Origin: Paracoccus indicus
Lineage (GTDB): Bacteria > Pseudomonadota > Alphaproteobacteria > Rhodobacterales > Rhodobacteraceae
DNA length: 64,000 bases
Assembly (NCBI RefSeq): GCF_003056335.1
Contig: NZ_PYWA01000001.1
Location: 1 to 64,000, forward strand
Direction of reading: 5' to 3'
Shown: positions 25,137 through 33,718 of the stretch, in pieces
Layout: each line of letters begins with the position of its first letter
Numbering within the stretch: the first letter of the stretch is position 1
Notes under the pieces: generated by a model
What the model saw: the letters and a program-made list of their open reading frames with translations, nothing else
Databases searched by the model: none
Told to the model about the DNA's origin: nothing
Position numbers and translations under genes: made by a program

Positions 25137-26060
25137 ATGACCCATTGCATCCTCATCGGCGCGCCCGTGGACGAAGGGCAGCGCCGCCCCGGCTGCCTGA
25201 TGGGCCCTGCCGCCTATCGGACCGCAGGGCTGGCGGGCACCCTGGCCGCCCTTGGCCACAGCGTCGAGGACCGCGGCGATGTCGTCCCCGACGCCCCCGG
25301 CGACCAGACCTGCGACAACCCCGCCGTCCATCATCTGCCCGAAACCATCGCCTGGACGCAGGCGCTGTCTACCGCCACGCAGGCGGCGCTGCCGGACGGC
25401 ATGCCGATCATCATGGGGGGCGATCATTCGCTGGCGCTTGGAACCGTCGCGGGGGTGGCTTCTCATGCGGCCAACATCGGACGTCCACAGTTCGTGATCT
25501 GGCTGGACGCGCATAGCGACTTCCACACGGTCGCCTCGACCACCTCGGGGAACCTGCACGGCACCCCGATGGCCTATGCCAACGGCCAGGCGGGCTTCGA
25601 TCCCTTCCCGGCCTTCCCCAACCCGATACCCGGCGAGAATATCTGCATGTTCGGCATCCGCAGCGTCGATCCGGCGGAATATGCCGCGATGCAGGAAACC
25701 GACATCACCGTGAACGACATGCGCGTGCTGGACGAACAGGGCATCGTCGCGCCCTTGCGGGATTTCCTCGACCGTGTTCGCGCGGCGAACGGGCTGCTGC
25801 ATGTCAGCCTTGATGTGGATTTCCTTGACCCCTCGATCGCGCCTGCCGTCGGCACCACGGTCCCGGGGGGTGCCACCTTCCGCGAGGCGCATCTGGTGAT
25901 GGAACTGCTGCACGAATCGGAACTGGTCACATCGCTGGATCTGGTCGAGCTGAATCCGTTCCTTGATGAACGCGGGCGAACGGCCAAATTGATGGTCGAT
26001 CTGGTCGGCAGCCTGATGGGCCGCAAGGTCTTCGACCGTCCGACCCGCAGTTACGGATGA
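25137..26060 (+). CDS. rocF: Arginase
   Basis: The protein has 307 residues. It hydrolyses arginine to ornithine and urea with a dinuclear manganese centre. The ureohydrolase metal motifs are IIMGGDHSLALGTV (GGDHS), IWLDAHSDFHT (DAHSDFH) and LHVSLDVDFLDPSIAPAVGT (SLDVDFLDP). Arginase rather than agmatinase is indicated by IGAPVDEGQRRPGCLMGPAAYR and the NLHGTPMA loop. A GGAG lies 7 bp before ATG 25137. It is monocistronic; proline or urea genes are not adjacent. Arginine synthesis genes lie 5 kb away with no evident link. Confidence 0.94.
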   Translation: MTHCILIGAPVDEGQRRPGCLMGPAAYRTAGLAGTLAALGHSVEDRGDVVPDAPGDQTCDNPAVHHLPETIAWTQALSTATQAALPDGMPIIMGGDHSLALGTVAGVASHAANIGRPQFVIWLDAHSDFHTVASTTSGNLHGTPMAYANGQAGFDPFPAFPNPIPGENICMFGIRSVDPAEYAAMQETDITVNDMRVLDEQGIVAPLRDFLDRVRAANGLLHVSLDVDFLDPSIAPAVGTTVPGGATFREAHLVMELLHESELVTSLDLVELNPFLDERGRTAKLMVDLVGSLMGRKVFDRPTRSYG

Positions 26061-26070
26061 CCGTCACGGA

Positions 26071-26098
26071 AAAGGGGCAGGCAACCGCCCGCCCCTTT
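26071..26098. terminator. Terminator between arginase and katE
   Basis: The outer stem aaaggggc / gccccttt with an inner ggc/gcc encloses an aacc loop and ends in ttt. A second small GC hairpin (cgggggc / gcccccg, near 26111-26129) follows. The flanking genes are convergent. Confidence 0.7.
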
Positions 26099-26139
26099 CC
26101 GGATGACACATCGGGGGCATCGCGCCCCCGGCTGTCAGC

Positions 26140-28164
26140 TTACCAAAGCTTTCCCTCGCGGGCATAGAACCGCATGGCTGCCGCCTTGACGAAGGCATCG
26201 GCATCAAGACCCGTCACACCGTCATCGGGTTCGACACCGGCCGCCTTCAGCAGCGGCGCCGCCGCATCGTCGCAACCGATCGCCTTGAGGTGCGCGAAGG
26301 CATCCGAGACGAAATCGATGGCCGGCTTGTACTTGGCGAACTTCGCCCCGTCGTCCTGCCCCAGAACCAGCGCTACCGCGTCCAGCAGAACCGAGGGCGT
26401 CCCGGCCAGCTGCGCTTCGGCCTTGCCGCGTTCCTTGGCGATCATGGTGACCATGCCGCCCTGTGCCTCGACCGCAGTCTTGATGGCATCGGCCTTGGCC
26501 ATGTCGCCGCCATCGCCGATCAGGATGCCGACATTGCGGCCCTTCAACGTGTGCTTGGCGCTTTTCACGATCGACAGCGCGTCTGAGACCGGCATGTCCA
26601 CCACCTCGCGGTGCGGCTTGGCGGGTTCGGGCAGATCCTCGGCCAGACCTTCGGCAACCATCTGGGCCAGATCCTCGTCGATGACGCGCAGATGGCTCAG
26701 GACGCGCTGGATCACGTGACCCAGACCAACCTTCGACAGCTCGAAGGTGATCGCGTCGGCGATGTGGCGCTGTTCCGGTTCGGTTTGGCTGCGATAGAAC
26801 AGCCGGGCCTGGCTGTAGTGATCGCCGAACAGTTCGGGGCGCACGCGCAGCTTCTGGTCGGGTTCATTGCCCAGATCGGTCATCTTCTCGACCGTCTTGA
26901 AGCCCTGATCCGTAGCGCGGGGACCGGGATCCTCGCCCGCCTGATGCAGGCTGTTAGGTTCATAGTTCGCGCGACCCTTGGGGACGGCCATCTGCATCAT
27001 GCCGTCGCGCTGGAAGTTGTGCATCGGGCATTTCGGCGCGTTGATCGGGATCTGGTGGAAGTTCACCGTCCCGAGACGCGACTTTTGCGTGTCCAGATAG
27101 CTGAACAGACGTCCCTGCAGCAGCGGATCGTCGGTGAAGTCGATGCCGGGCACGATATTGGCGGGGCAGAAGGCCACCTGCTCGGTCTCGGCGAAGAAGT
27201 TGTCGGGGTTGCGGTCCAAGACCATGCGGCCGACGATACGGACGGGGATGTCCTCTTCGGGGATCAGCTTGGTCGCGTCCAGCACGTCATAGGGCTGCTT
27301 GGCGGCCCATTCGGCGTCGAAGGTCTGGATGCCCAGCTCCCACTCGGGATAGTCGCCGGCCTCGATGGCCTCCCACAGATCCTGACGGTGGTAATCCTGG
27401 TTCGCTCCGGCGGTCTTGACGGCCTCGTTCCAGACCTGGCTCTGCAGGCCCAGCTTGGGCTTCCAGTGGAACTTGACGAAGGTGGATTTTCCCTCGGCAT
27501 TGACCAGCCGGAAGGTGTGGATGCCGAAGCCCTCGATCATGCGCAGGCTGCGCGGGATGCCGCGGTCCGACATGGCCCACATGACCATATGCATGGATTC
27601 CGGCATCAGCGACACGAAGTCCCAGAAGGTGTCATGGGCACTGGCGGCCTGCGGGTAGCCCTTGTCGGCCTCCATCTTGACCGAGTGGATCAGGTCGGGA
27701 AACTTGATGGCGTCCTGAATGAAGAAGACGGGGATGTCGTTGCCGACCAGATCCCAGTTGCCTTCCTCGGTATAGAATTTGACGGCGAAACCCCGCACGT
27801 CACGGGGCGTATCGACGCTGCCCGCGCCGCCTGCCACCGTGGAAAAGCGCGTGAAGACCGGGATCTTGGTCTTCTTCGACAGCAGGCTGGCAGTGGTCAG
27901 TTCCGGAATGGGATCGGTGCATTCGAAATAGCCATGCGCACCCGAACCGCGGGCGTGGACGATCCGCTCCGGGATGCGCTCATGGTCGAAATGGAAAATC
28001 TTTTCGCGCAGAACGAAGTCTTCCAGCAGGGTCGGACCCTTGGCCCCGGCCTTCAGGCTGTTCTGGTTGTCGGAAATGGGAATGCCCTGGTTGGTGGTCA
28101 GCGTTTCGCCGCCTCGCTGGTGCAATTCGCCTGCTTTGCCGTGCTGATCGGTGATGTCGGACAT
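26140..28164 (-). CDS. katE: Large-subunit catalase (HPII, KatE type)
   Basis: The protein has 674 residues. It dismutates hydrogen peroxide. ATG 28164 ([20 protein letters not shown]) follows a strong AAGGAGG. Haem catalase motifs are [20 protein letters not shown] with the catalytic His (ERIVHARG), the [11 protein letters not shown] Asn motif, and the haem-Tyr region [18 protein letters not shown]. From about residue 520 the extra flavodoxin-like/DJ-1-type C-terminal domain begins ([28 protein letters not shown]), which marks the large clade II catalases. It is complete and monocistronic, and divergent from the tRNA-Leu gene. Confidence 0.95.
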   Translation of the reverse strand: MSDITDQHGKAGELHQRGGETLTTNQGIPISDNQNSLKAGAKGPTLLEDFVLREKIFHFDHERIPERIVHARGSGAHGYFECTDPIPELTTASLLSKKTKIPVFTRFSTVAGGAGSVDTPRDVRGFAVKFYTEEGNWDLVGNDIPVFFIQDAIKFPDLIHSVKMEADKGYPQAASAHDTFWDFVSLMPESMHMVMWAMSDRGIPRSLRMIEGFGIHTFRLVNAEGKSTFVKFHWKPKLGLQSQVWNEAVKTAGANQDYHRQDLWEAIEAGDYPEWELGIQTFDAEWAAKQPYDVLDATKLIPEEDIPVRIVGRMVLDRNPDNFFAETEQVAFCPANIVPGIDFTDDPLLQGRLFSYLDTQKSRLGTVNFHQIPINAPKCPMHNFQRDGMMQMAVPKGRANYEPNSLHQAGEDPGPRATDQGFKTVEKMTDLGNEPDQKLRVRPELFGDHYSQARLFYRSQTEPEQRHIADAITFELSKVGLGHVIQRVLSHLRVIDEDLAQMVAEGLAEDLPEPAKPHREVVDMPVSDALSIVKSAKHTLKGRNVGILIGDGGDMAKADAIKTAVEAQGGMVTMIAKERGKAEAQLAGTPSVLLDAVALVLGQDDGAKFAKYKPAIDFVSDAFAHLKAIGCDDAAAPLLKAAGVEPDDGVTGLDADAFVKAAAMRFYAREGKLW

Positions 28165-28259
28165 GCTGGCCTCCTTGGTGCTGCTTGCGCATCTGGGTGG
28201 ACAACTGGCGGGCAAGGACACCAGTTCCCGTCGATGATGCATGATAATGATCAAGTCCC

Positions 28260-28288
28260 TTGCCGAAGGAGGCGAGCTTTGCCATACG
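28260..28288 (+). promoter_or_regulatory. Promoter of the tRNA-Leu gene
   Basis: TTGCCG (-35, 28260-28265) and CATACG (-10, 28283-28288) are 17 bp apart, and the mature tRNA start lies 13 bp after the -10. This fits a short tRNA 5' leader. Confidence 0.5.
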
Positions 28289-28301
28289 CAGGAATGGTCA
28301 C

Positions 28302-28612
28302 GCGGACGTGGCGAAATCGGTAGACGCACCAGACTTTAAGGATTTGGAGTGCCCGTCGGGAAACCGGCGGAGTAGAACCGCTCAAATTCGGGGAAAGCTG
28401 AGGGGGGACCCCCCCTGCCAATCCCGAGCCAAGCCCGAGCGATCGGGAAGGTGTAGAGACTAGACGGGCGGCACCTGGGACCCCAGGCGGGGTGACGGTG
28501 AAGGGATAGTCCAGACCACGAACGCCCCGACGGGGCGGCGGCGAAAGTCGAAGTGGTACGAAAATCTGTTTTCCGTAAGGAAGTGCGGGTTCAAGTCCCG
28601 CCGTCCGCACCA
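28302..28612 (+). tRNA. tRNA-Leu(UAA), split by a group I intron
   Basis: The 5' exon (28302-28336) has acceptor GCGGACG, a D arm GCG...CGC with GGTAGA in the loop, and anticodon-stem strand CCAGA followed by CTT. The 3' exon (28561-28612) supplies AAAA, giving loop CTTAAAA with anticodon TAA, then TCTGT, a long variable arm (TTCC/GGAA), T arm GCGGG-TTCAAGT-CCCGC, acceptor CGTCCGC and encoded ACCA. The acceptor pairs 7 of 7. One anticodon-stem pair (C27-U43) is mismatched. The intron lies between T34 and A35, the same site as in cyanobacterial and plastid tRNA-Leu(UAA). Confidence 0.93.
28337..28560 (+). ncRNA. Group I self-splicing intron (IC3-like) in tRNA-Leu(UAA)
   Basis: The intron is 224 nt, with no open frame of its own. 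Core elements appear in order: P (AAATTCGGGGAAAGC, 28384-28398), Q (CAATCCCGAGCC, 28419-28430), R (GGTGTAGAGACTAGACGG, 28450-28467) and S (AAGGGATAGTCC, 28501-28512). R AGACTA pairs with S TAGTCC to make P7, the guanosine site. The intron ends in G (28560). P1 forms between exon CCAGACTT and guide GGATTTGG, with a U.G pair at the 5' splice site. From memory, the core closely resembles the Azoarcus tRNA-Ile intron. A small compact ribozyme that splices without proteins is the expected behaviour. Confidence 0.93.
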
Positions 28613-28623
28613 CCACTCTGCCG

Positions 28624-29784
28624 CTATCGACGCCCCGATGACATGGCGGTGGCCTGCGGCAGGCCGCGCAGGCGCAGCATGGCCCATGTGCCGATCGCGG
28701 GGCCGGGCAGCAGCGCCAGGAAAGCCCAACGCCAGCCGTCCAGCAGCACCGCCACATGCGGCATCAGCCAGATCGCCACGACCGTCAGGGCAAAGCCCAC
28801 CGCCAGTTGCATCGTCAGCGCAGTGCCGACAAGCCGCGGGTCGGACAGTTCGGTGACGGCGGCCGAGAACTGGGCGCTGTCTCCGATGATGCTGATGCCC
28901 CAGATAACGGCCACTGCCACCAGCAGCCACGTCGGGCCGCCCCACGCCAGGCCGATCAGCACCGTGCAGGCGCCCGAGACCGTCATCATGCCCGCCGTCG
29001 TCAGGCACCGCCCGATGCGGTCCGACAGCCAGCCGCCAAGCGCGCAGCCGAACACCCCGGCAGCGATCACCAGGAAGGTCAGGACCGAAGCGCTGCCCGC
29101 AGGCAACCGTCCCGCCTGCATGGCCGCGATGGCGAAGGACAGGAACCAGGCCCACATGGCGTAAAGCTCCCACATGTGGCCGAAGTATCCCAGGTTGGCC
29201 AGGCGGACGGGGCGGTCGCGCAGCACTGCCAGCGTCTGGCGCGGATCGAAGCTGGCGCGGGCGAAGCCGTGCGGCCCCTCGCGGACCGTCAGGCCGAAGA
29301 TGGCGGCCGAGGTCAGGGCAGCGATGCTGGCCCCGGCGACGACGATCCGCCAGTCCAGCCCTTGCCCCAAAGCGCGCAGCAGGTGCGGCATGGCGGACCC
29401 AAGCGCCAGGGCGCCCACCAGCAGACCCATTGCCAATCCGCGCCCCTTGACGAACCACGTCGCCATCAGCTTCAGCGCCGGTGGATAGACACCCGCCAAG
29501 GCAAAGCCCGTGGCCAGCCGCGCCAGCAACAGCCCGCCAAAGCCCGGTTCAAGAAGCACCGCACCATTGGCCAGCGCCGTCAGCAGGGCGGCGATGGTGA
29601 TCAGCCGCGTCATCGGCATGATGTCGGGAAGGTTCACCGCCGAGGCCACCAGCGCCCCCAGCACGAAGCCGATCTGCACAGCATTGGTCAGCCAGGCGGC
29701 TTGGGTCGGCGACAGCCCCCAGTGCAGTGCAAGGTCGGGGCCGATGGCCGTGGTGGAAAACCAGCACGCCATGGCACCGATCAC
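28624..29784 (-). CDS. MFS transporter (cyanate/nitrate-type MFS_1)
   Basis: 386 residues from GTG 29784, but this start removes half of helix 1. The frame stays open upstream and reads LTPAAPDRWRALALICAG before it, beginning at a CTG at 29836-29838 that overlaps the NYN gene's stop (CTGA), so the true product is probably 404 residues. Twelve hydrophobic segments are visible. GGWLSDRIGR is the MFS loop motif, and GVYPPALKLMATWFVKGRGLAMGLLVGALALGSAMPHLL is typical of the CynX/NarK-like MFS_1 group. The substrate is unknown. Its stop is 11 bp from the tRNA-Leu 3' end. Confidence 0.85.
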   Translation of the reverse strand: MIGAMACWFSTTAIGPDLALHWGLSPTQAAWLTNAVQIGFVLGALVASAVNLPDIMPMTRLITIAALLTALANGAVLLEPGFGGLLLARLATGFALAGVYPPALKLMATWFVKGRGLAMGLLVGALALGSAMPHLLRALGQGLDWRIVVAGASIAALTSAAIFGLTVREGPHGFARASFDPRQTLAVLRDRPVRLANLGYFGHMWELYAMWAWFLSFAIAAMQAGRLPAGSASVLTFLVIAAGVFGCALGGWLSDRIGRCLTTAGMMTVSGACTVLIGLAWGGPTWLLVAVAVIWGISIIGDSAQFSAAVTELSDPRLVGTALTMQLAVGFALTVVAIWLMPHVAVLLDGWRWAFLALLPGPAIGTWAMLRLRGLPQATAMSSGRR

Positions 29785-29834
29785 GCCGGCGCAGATCAGC
29801 GCCAGCGCACGCCAGCGATCTGGGGCGGCGGGGG

Positions 29835-30386
29835 TCAGGTCTCGACCTGTTGGGGTTCGCGCGGCGGGCGACCGATGATGTCGCGCAGGGCCTCCAGCTC
29901 GATGAAGTTGTCGGCTTGGCGGCGCAGGTCGTCGGCGATCATCGGTGGCTGGCTGCGGATCGTGGATACGACGGAAACCCGCACGCCCTTGCGCTGCAGC
30001 GCCTCGATCAACGGGCGGAAATCGCCATCGCCCGAGAAGATGACGACGTGATCCAGATGCGGCGCCAGTTCCATCGCGTTGACGGTCAGCTCGATGTCCA
30101 TGTTGCCCTTGATCTTGCGACGACCTTGGGCATCGGTGTATTCGCGCGCAGGTTTGGTCACGACGCAGAAGCCGTTGTAATGCAGCCAGTCGACCAGGGG
30201 ACGGATGGGCGAATATTCGTCACCCTCGACCAGGGCGGTATAGTAATAGGCGCGGGTCAGCTTGCCGCGCCGGTCGAATTCCTGCCGCAGCAGCTTGTAG
30301 TCGATATCGAAACCAAGCGCTTTCGCGGCCGCATAGAGGTTCGCGCCATCTATGAATATTGCCAATCTGTCATCTTTGTAAAACAT
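29835..30386 (-). CDS. NYN domain protein (LabA/DUF88 family)
   Basis: The protein has 183 residues. The PIN-like NYN fold is shown by LAIFIDGANLYAAAKALGFDIDY (first acidic residue and Asn), KGNMDIELTVNAMELA, and VIFSGDGDFRPLIEALQRKGVRVSVVS, the conserved SGDxDF acidic site of a presumed ribonuclease. Known relatives include LabA and MARF1-type nucleases. Bacterial members mostly lack a defined target. It is divergent from folK and overlaps the start of the MFS gene. Confidence 0.9.
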   Translation of the reverse strand: MFYKDDRLAIFIDGANLYAAAKALGFDIDYKLLRQEFDRRGKLTRAYYYTALVEGDEYSPIRPLVDWLHYNGFCVVTKPAREYTDAQGRRKIKGNMDIELTVNAMELAPHLDHVVIFSGDGDFRPLIEALQRKGVRVSVVSTIRSQPPMIADDLRRQADNFIELEALRDIIGRPPREPQQVET

Positions 30387-30497
30387 CGTGTTGCCTTTGG
30401 TGGACTTGCTAGGTCAAGGCGCCTATCGAAGGTTCGGGGTGAGGGGCCCGATCGTATTCAATCCACGCCATGTTACCTGTAGGACGAAGGGGAAACG

Positions 30498-31097
30498 GTG
30501 GTTAACCTGTCTTTTGGTATTGTTGCGCTTGGCGCAAATCTTCCCGGCACGTCGCAGGACCTGTGGGACAGCCTGCGCAACGCATTGACTATTTTGCACG
30601 AACATCGTGATATTTCAATATCTTCCGTCAGCCGTTTCTGGCGGACCCCGGCATACCCGGCAGGCAGCGGACCCGATTTTGCCAATGCGGTGGCTGTCGT
30701 TGCATCACCCTTGGCCCCGGCAGACCTGCTGACGGCGCTGCATGAAATCGAGGCGGATTTCGGGCGCGACCGCAGCACCGGCCGCTGGTCGGCGCGGGTT
30801 CTGGACCTGGACCTGATCGCCCTGGATGCGGTGATCGCCCCCGATGCGGCGACGCTGAGCGACTGGATCGACCTGCCCGCGGACCAGCAGCGCCTCCGCG
30901 CACCCGACCGGCTGATCCTGCCCCACCCGCGCCTTCAGGACCGCGGCTTCGTCCTTGGACCGCTGGCCGAGATCGCGCCGGCCTGGCGCCACCCCCTGAC
31001 CGGGCGCGACGTGGCCGTAATGCTGGCCGATCTGCCACCCGGCGCAATGGACGGAATGACGCCGCTGAACGCCCGCGACATGACAGCCCCGGCTTGA
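30498..31097 (+). CDS. folK: 2-amino-4-hydroxy-6-hydroxymethyldihydropteridine pyrophosphokinase
   Basis: The protein has 199 residues. It transfers pyrophosphate from ATP to hydroxymethyl-dihydropterin in folate synthesis. HPPK motifs are VALGANLPGT, SRFWRTPAYPAGSGPDFANAVAVV, LHEIEADFGRDRSTGRWSARVLDLDLIAL with the metal-binding DLDLI, and LILPHPRLQDRGFVLGPLAEIAP. The start is GTG 30498. An internal extension (VIAPDAATLSDWIDLPADQQRLRAPDR) makes it longer than the E. coli enzyme, as in other alphaproteobacteria. rpoZ follows with its own promoter. Confidence 0.94.
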   Translation: MVNLSFGIVALGANLPGTSQDLWDSLRNALTILHEHRDISISSVSRFWRTPAYPAGSGPDFANAVAVVASPLAPADLLTALHEIEADFGRDRSTGRWSARVLDLDLIALDAVIAPDAATLSDWIDLPADQQRLRAPDRLILPHPRLQDRGFVLGPLAEIAPAWRHPLTGRDVAVMLADLPPGAMDGMTPLNARDMTAPA

Positions 31098-31122
31098 CAA
31101 ACGGCCCGCTTCTGCCCATCAG
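31094..31122 (+). promoter_or_regulatory. Promoter of rpoZ
   Basis: A consensus TTGACA -35 (31094-31099) overlaps the folK stop. CATCAG follows 17 bp later as a weak -10 (31117-31122), 46 bp before rpoZ. Confidence 0.55.
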
Positions 31123-31168
31123 TCCTTTTTCGCCCCGAATATCCGATTCGCAACTGCACAGGTGATTC

Positions 31169-31525
31169 ATGGCCCGCGTAACGGTTGAAGACTGCGTCGA
31201 CAAAGTTCCCAACCGCTTTGATCTGGTGATGCTCGCCTCGCATCGCGCCCGCGAAATCACGGCCGGCTCTGCCCCGACCGTCGATCGCGACAACGACAAG
31301 AACCCGGTCGTCGCTCTGCGCGAGATCGCGGATGAGACCCAGCCCGTCGATGATCTGCGCGAGCGGATGATCGAATCCACCCAGACCCAGATCGAGGTCG
31401 ACGAGCCGGAAGAAGACGCCATGGCGCTTCTGCTGGGCGCCGAGGTGGACAAGCCCAAGCCCGCCGACGAGGAATCCGAGGAGCGGATGCTGCGGATGAT
31501 GCTGGAAGCCAACCAGCGCGGCTGA
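31169..31525 (+). CDS. rpoZ: RNA polymerase omega subunit
   Basis: The protein has 118 residues. [30 protein letters not shown] is the conserved omega N-terminus that wraps the beta' C-terminus, and in many bacteria forms part of the ppGpp site 1. The acidic C-terminal tail (about residues 60-118) is the alphaproteobacterial extension. The rel gene follows by 47 bp, so the ppGpp synthetase and its polymerase target subunit are in one transcription unit. Confidence 0.96.
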   Translation: MARVTVEDCVDKVPNRFDLVMLASHRAREITAGSAPTVDRDNDKNPVVALREIADETQPVDDLRERMIESTQTQIEVDEPEEDAMALLLGAEVDKPKPADEESEERMLRMMLEANQRG

Positions 31526-31572
31526 TAGCAAACGAACGAAAGCACAGGGCAGACGAGGTCTTCGACACTATC

Positions 31573-33687
31573 ATGATTGACGTCGAGGATCTGCTTGCCC
31601 TGGTGCGAAACTACAACCCGCGCAGCAATGCCGCGCTGATCCGCGACGCCTATGAATACGGCATGCGGATGCATGAGGGCCAGTTCCGCCATTCGGGCGA
31701 GCCCTATTTTACCCATCCCATCGCCGTCGCCGCCATCCTGACCGAAATGCGGCTGGACGATGCCACCATCATCACCGCCCTTCTGCACGACACGATCGAG
31801 GATACCCGCTCGACCAAGGAAGAGGTCGCGGGCATGTTCAGCCCCGAGATCGCGGAACTGGTCGATGGCGTCACCAAGCTGACCAACCTGGAACTCTCCA
31901 GTACCCAGTCCAAGCAGGCCGAGAACTTCCGCAAGCTGTTCATGGCCATGTCGCGCGACATGCGGGTGATCCTGGTCAAGCTGGCCGACCGGCTGCACAA
32001 TATGCGCACCATCCGCTCCATGCGCCCCGACAAGCAGGTCAAGAAGGCGCGCGAGACGATGGACATCTATGCCCCCCTCGCGGGCCGGATGGGCATGCAG
32101 TGGATGCGCGAGGAGCTTGAGGACCTGGCCTTCAAGGTCATCAACCCCGAGGCCCGCAGCTCGATCATCCGCCGCTTCGTCAGCCTGCAGAAGGACAGCG
32201 GCGACATCATCGGCCAGATCACCGCCGACATCCGCGCCGAGCTGGAGCGCGAGGGGATCGAGGCGACCGTCTTCGGCCGCGCCAAGAAGCCCTTCAGCGT
32301 CTGGCGCAAGATGCAGGAAAAGCAGCTGGCGTTCTCGCGCCTGTCGGACATCTACGGTTTCCGCATCATCACCCGCAACGAGATGGACTGCTATCGCGTG
32401 CTGGGCATCATCCACCACCGCTGGCGCGCCGTGCCGGGGCGGTTCAAGGATTACATCAGCCAGCCGAAATCGAACGGCTACCGGTCCATCCACACGACGG
32501 TCTCGGGGCGCGACGGCAAGCGGGTCGAGATCCAGATCCGCACCCGCCAGATGCACGAGGTCGCCGAGGCGGGCGTCGCCGCGCATTGGGCCTATCGCGA
32601 CGGCGTGCGGACCCGGAACCCCTTTGCCGTCGATCCGGCCGAATGGATCGCCAGCCTGAACGACCGCTTCGACACCGAGGACCACAACGAGTTCCTGGAA
32701 CACGTCAAGCTGGAGATGTATCAGGACCAGGTCTTCTGCTTCACCCCCAAGGGCGACGTGATGCAGCTGCCGCGGGGCGCCACCCCTATCGATTTCGCCT
32801 ATGCGATCCACACGCGGCTTGGAAATTCCTGCGTCGGTGCCAAGATCGACGGCATCCGCGTGCCCTTGTGGACCCGCCTGCGCAACGGGCAGTCGGTCGA
32901 GATCATCGCCGCATCCGGCCAGCGCCCGCAGATGACCTGGCTGGACATCGTGGTGACGGGCCGGGCCAAGGCCGCGATCCGGCGGTCGCTGCGCGAGGAA
33001 GACCGCGATCGCTTCATCCGCTTGGGGCGCGAGCTGGTGCGCGTCAGCTTCGAACATGTCGGCCGCAAGGTGACCGACAAGGCGCTGCGCACCGCCGCCA
33101 AACAGATGGGCCTGCCATCCGCCGAGGAACTGCTGGCCCGCATCGGCAGCGCCGAGAACTCCGCCAAGGAGGTTCTGGGCGTCCTCTATCCCGAACTGGC
33201 CGACCACGAGGATGAAATCGACAGCAAGCGACCCTTCGCGGGCCTCGAGGCCGACGCGAACTTCAAGCGCGCGCCCTGCTGCAACCCGCTGCCCGGCGAA
33301 CGCATCGTCGGCATCACCTATCGCGGGGCGGGTGTCGTCATCCATGCCATCGACTGTCCCGTCCTGGCCGAATTCGAGGACAGCCCCGACCGTTGGGTGG
33401 ACCTGCAATGGCGCGAAGGCCGCCATCCCGCCGCCTATTCCAGCATGCTGCATCTGACCATTCGCCACGATGCGGGCGTGCTGGGACGCATCTGCACCTT
33501 GATCGGGGCGCAGGGGGCGAATATCTCGAACCTGGAATTCATCACGCGCAAGTCGGATTTCTATCGCATCGAGGTCGATCTGGAGCTGCGGGACCACGAG
33601 CATCTGCACAACCTGCTGACCGCGCTGGAGGCGGAAAGCGATGTCGCCCATGTCGAACGGATCCGCGATCCTGCGCTGAAACCCTAG
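31573..33687 (+). CDS. rel: Bifunctional (p)ppGpp synthetase/hydrolase
   Basis: The protein has 704 residues. It makes and degrades the alarmone (p)ppGpp. Domain order is HD hydrolase (HSGEPYFTHPIAVA, LLHDTIEDTRSTKEE; metal-binding HD intact), synthetase (GRAKKPFSVWRKMQEK, GRFKDYISQPKSNGYRSIHTTV with the RFKD motif of bifunctional enzymes), TGS (FTPKGDVMQLPRGATPIDFAYAIHT), helical/zinc-finger region (RAPCCNPLPGERIVGI) and C-terminal ACT (LTIRHDAGVLGRICTLIGAQGANISNLEF). Both activities look intact. As usual in alphaproteobacteria it is probably the only long RSH enzyme. Confidence 0.96.
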   Translation: MIDVEDLLALVRNYNPRSNAALIRDAYEYGMRMHEGQFRHSGEPYFTHPIAVAAILTEMRLDDATIITALLHDTIEDTRSTKEEVAGMFSPEIAELVDGVTKLTNLELSSTQSKQAENFRKLFMAMSRDMRVILVKLADRLHNMRTIRSMRPDKQVKKARETMDIYAPLAGRMGMQWMREELEDLAFKVINPEARSSIIRRFVSLQKDSGDIIGQITADIRAELEREGIEATVFGRAKKPFSVWRKMQEKQLAFSRLSDIYGFRIITRNEMDCYRVLGIIHHRWRAVPGRFKDYISQPKSNGYRSIHTTVSGRDGKRVEIQIRTRQMHEVAEAGVAAHWAYRDGVRTRNPFAVDPAEWIASLNDRFDTEDHNEFLEHVKLEMYQDQVFCFTPKGDVMQLPRGATPIDFAYAIHTRLGNSCVGAKIDGIRVPLWTRLRNGQSVEIIAASGQRPQMTWLDIVVTGRAKAAIRRSLREEDRDRFIRLGRELVRVSFEHVGRKVTDKALRTAAKQMGLPSAEELLARIGSAENSAKEVLGVLYPELADHEDEIDSKRPFAGLEADANFKRAPCCNPLPGERIVGITYRGAGVVIHAIDCPVLAEFEDSPDRWVDLQWREGRHPAAYSSMLHLTIRHDAGVLGRICTLIGAQGANISNLEFITRKSDFYRIEVDLELRDHEHLHNLLTALEAESDVAHVERIRDPALKP

Positions 33688-33718
33688 GGCCGGCGGGCCA
33701 TCACAGATCGGGTGTCAC

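Noticed and set aside
27900-28301. OxyR-type operator between katE and tRNA-Leu (gatgatgcatgataatgatc area)
   Set aside because: The AT-rich dyads there do not match an ATAG-N7-CTAT spaced pattern well enough to claim a site.
28251-28757. 168-codon reverse-strand frame across tRNA-Leu and its intron
   Set aside because: It would have to encode through tRNA and ribozyme core structure. It has no ribosome site and no recognisable protein, so it is not an intron-encoded endonuclease.
30628-33651. 1007-codon reverse frame antisense to folK-rpoZ-rel
   Set aside because: It spans three well-supported genes on the + strand, and its composition is typical of shadow frames.
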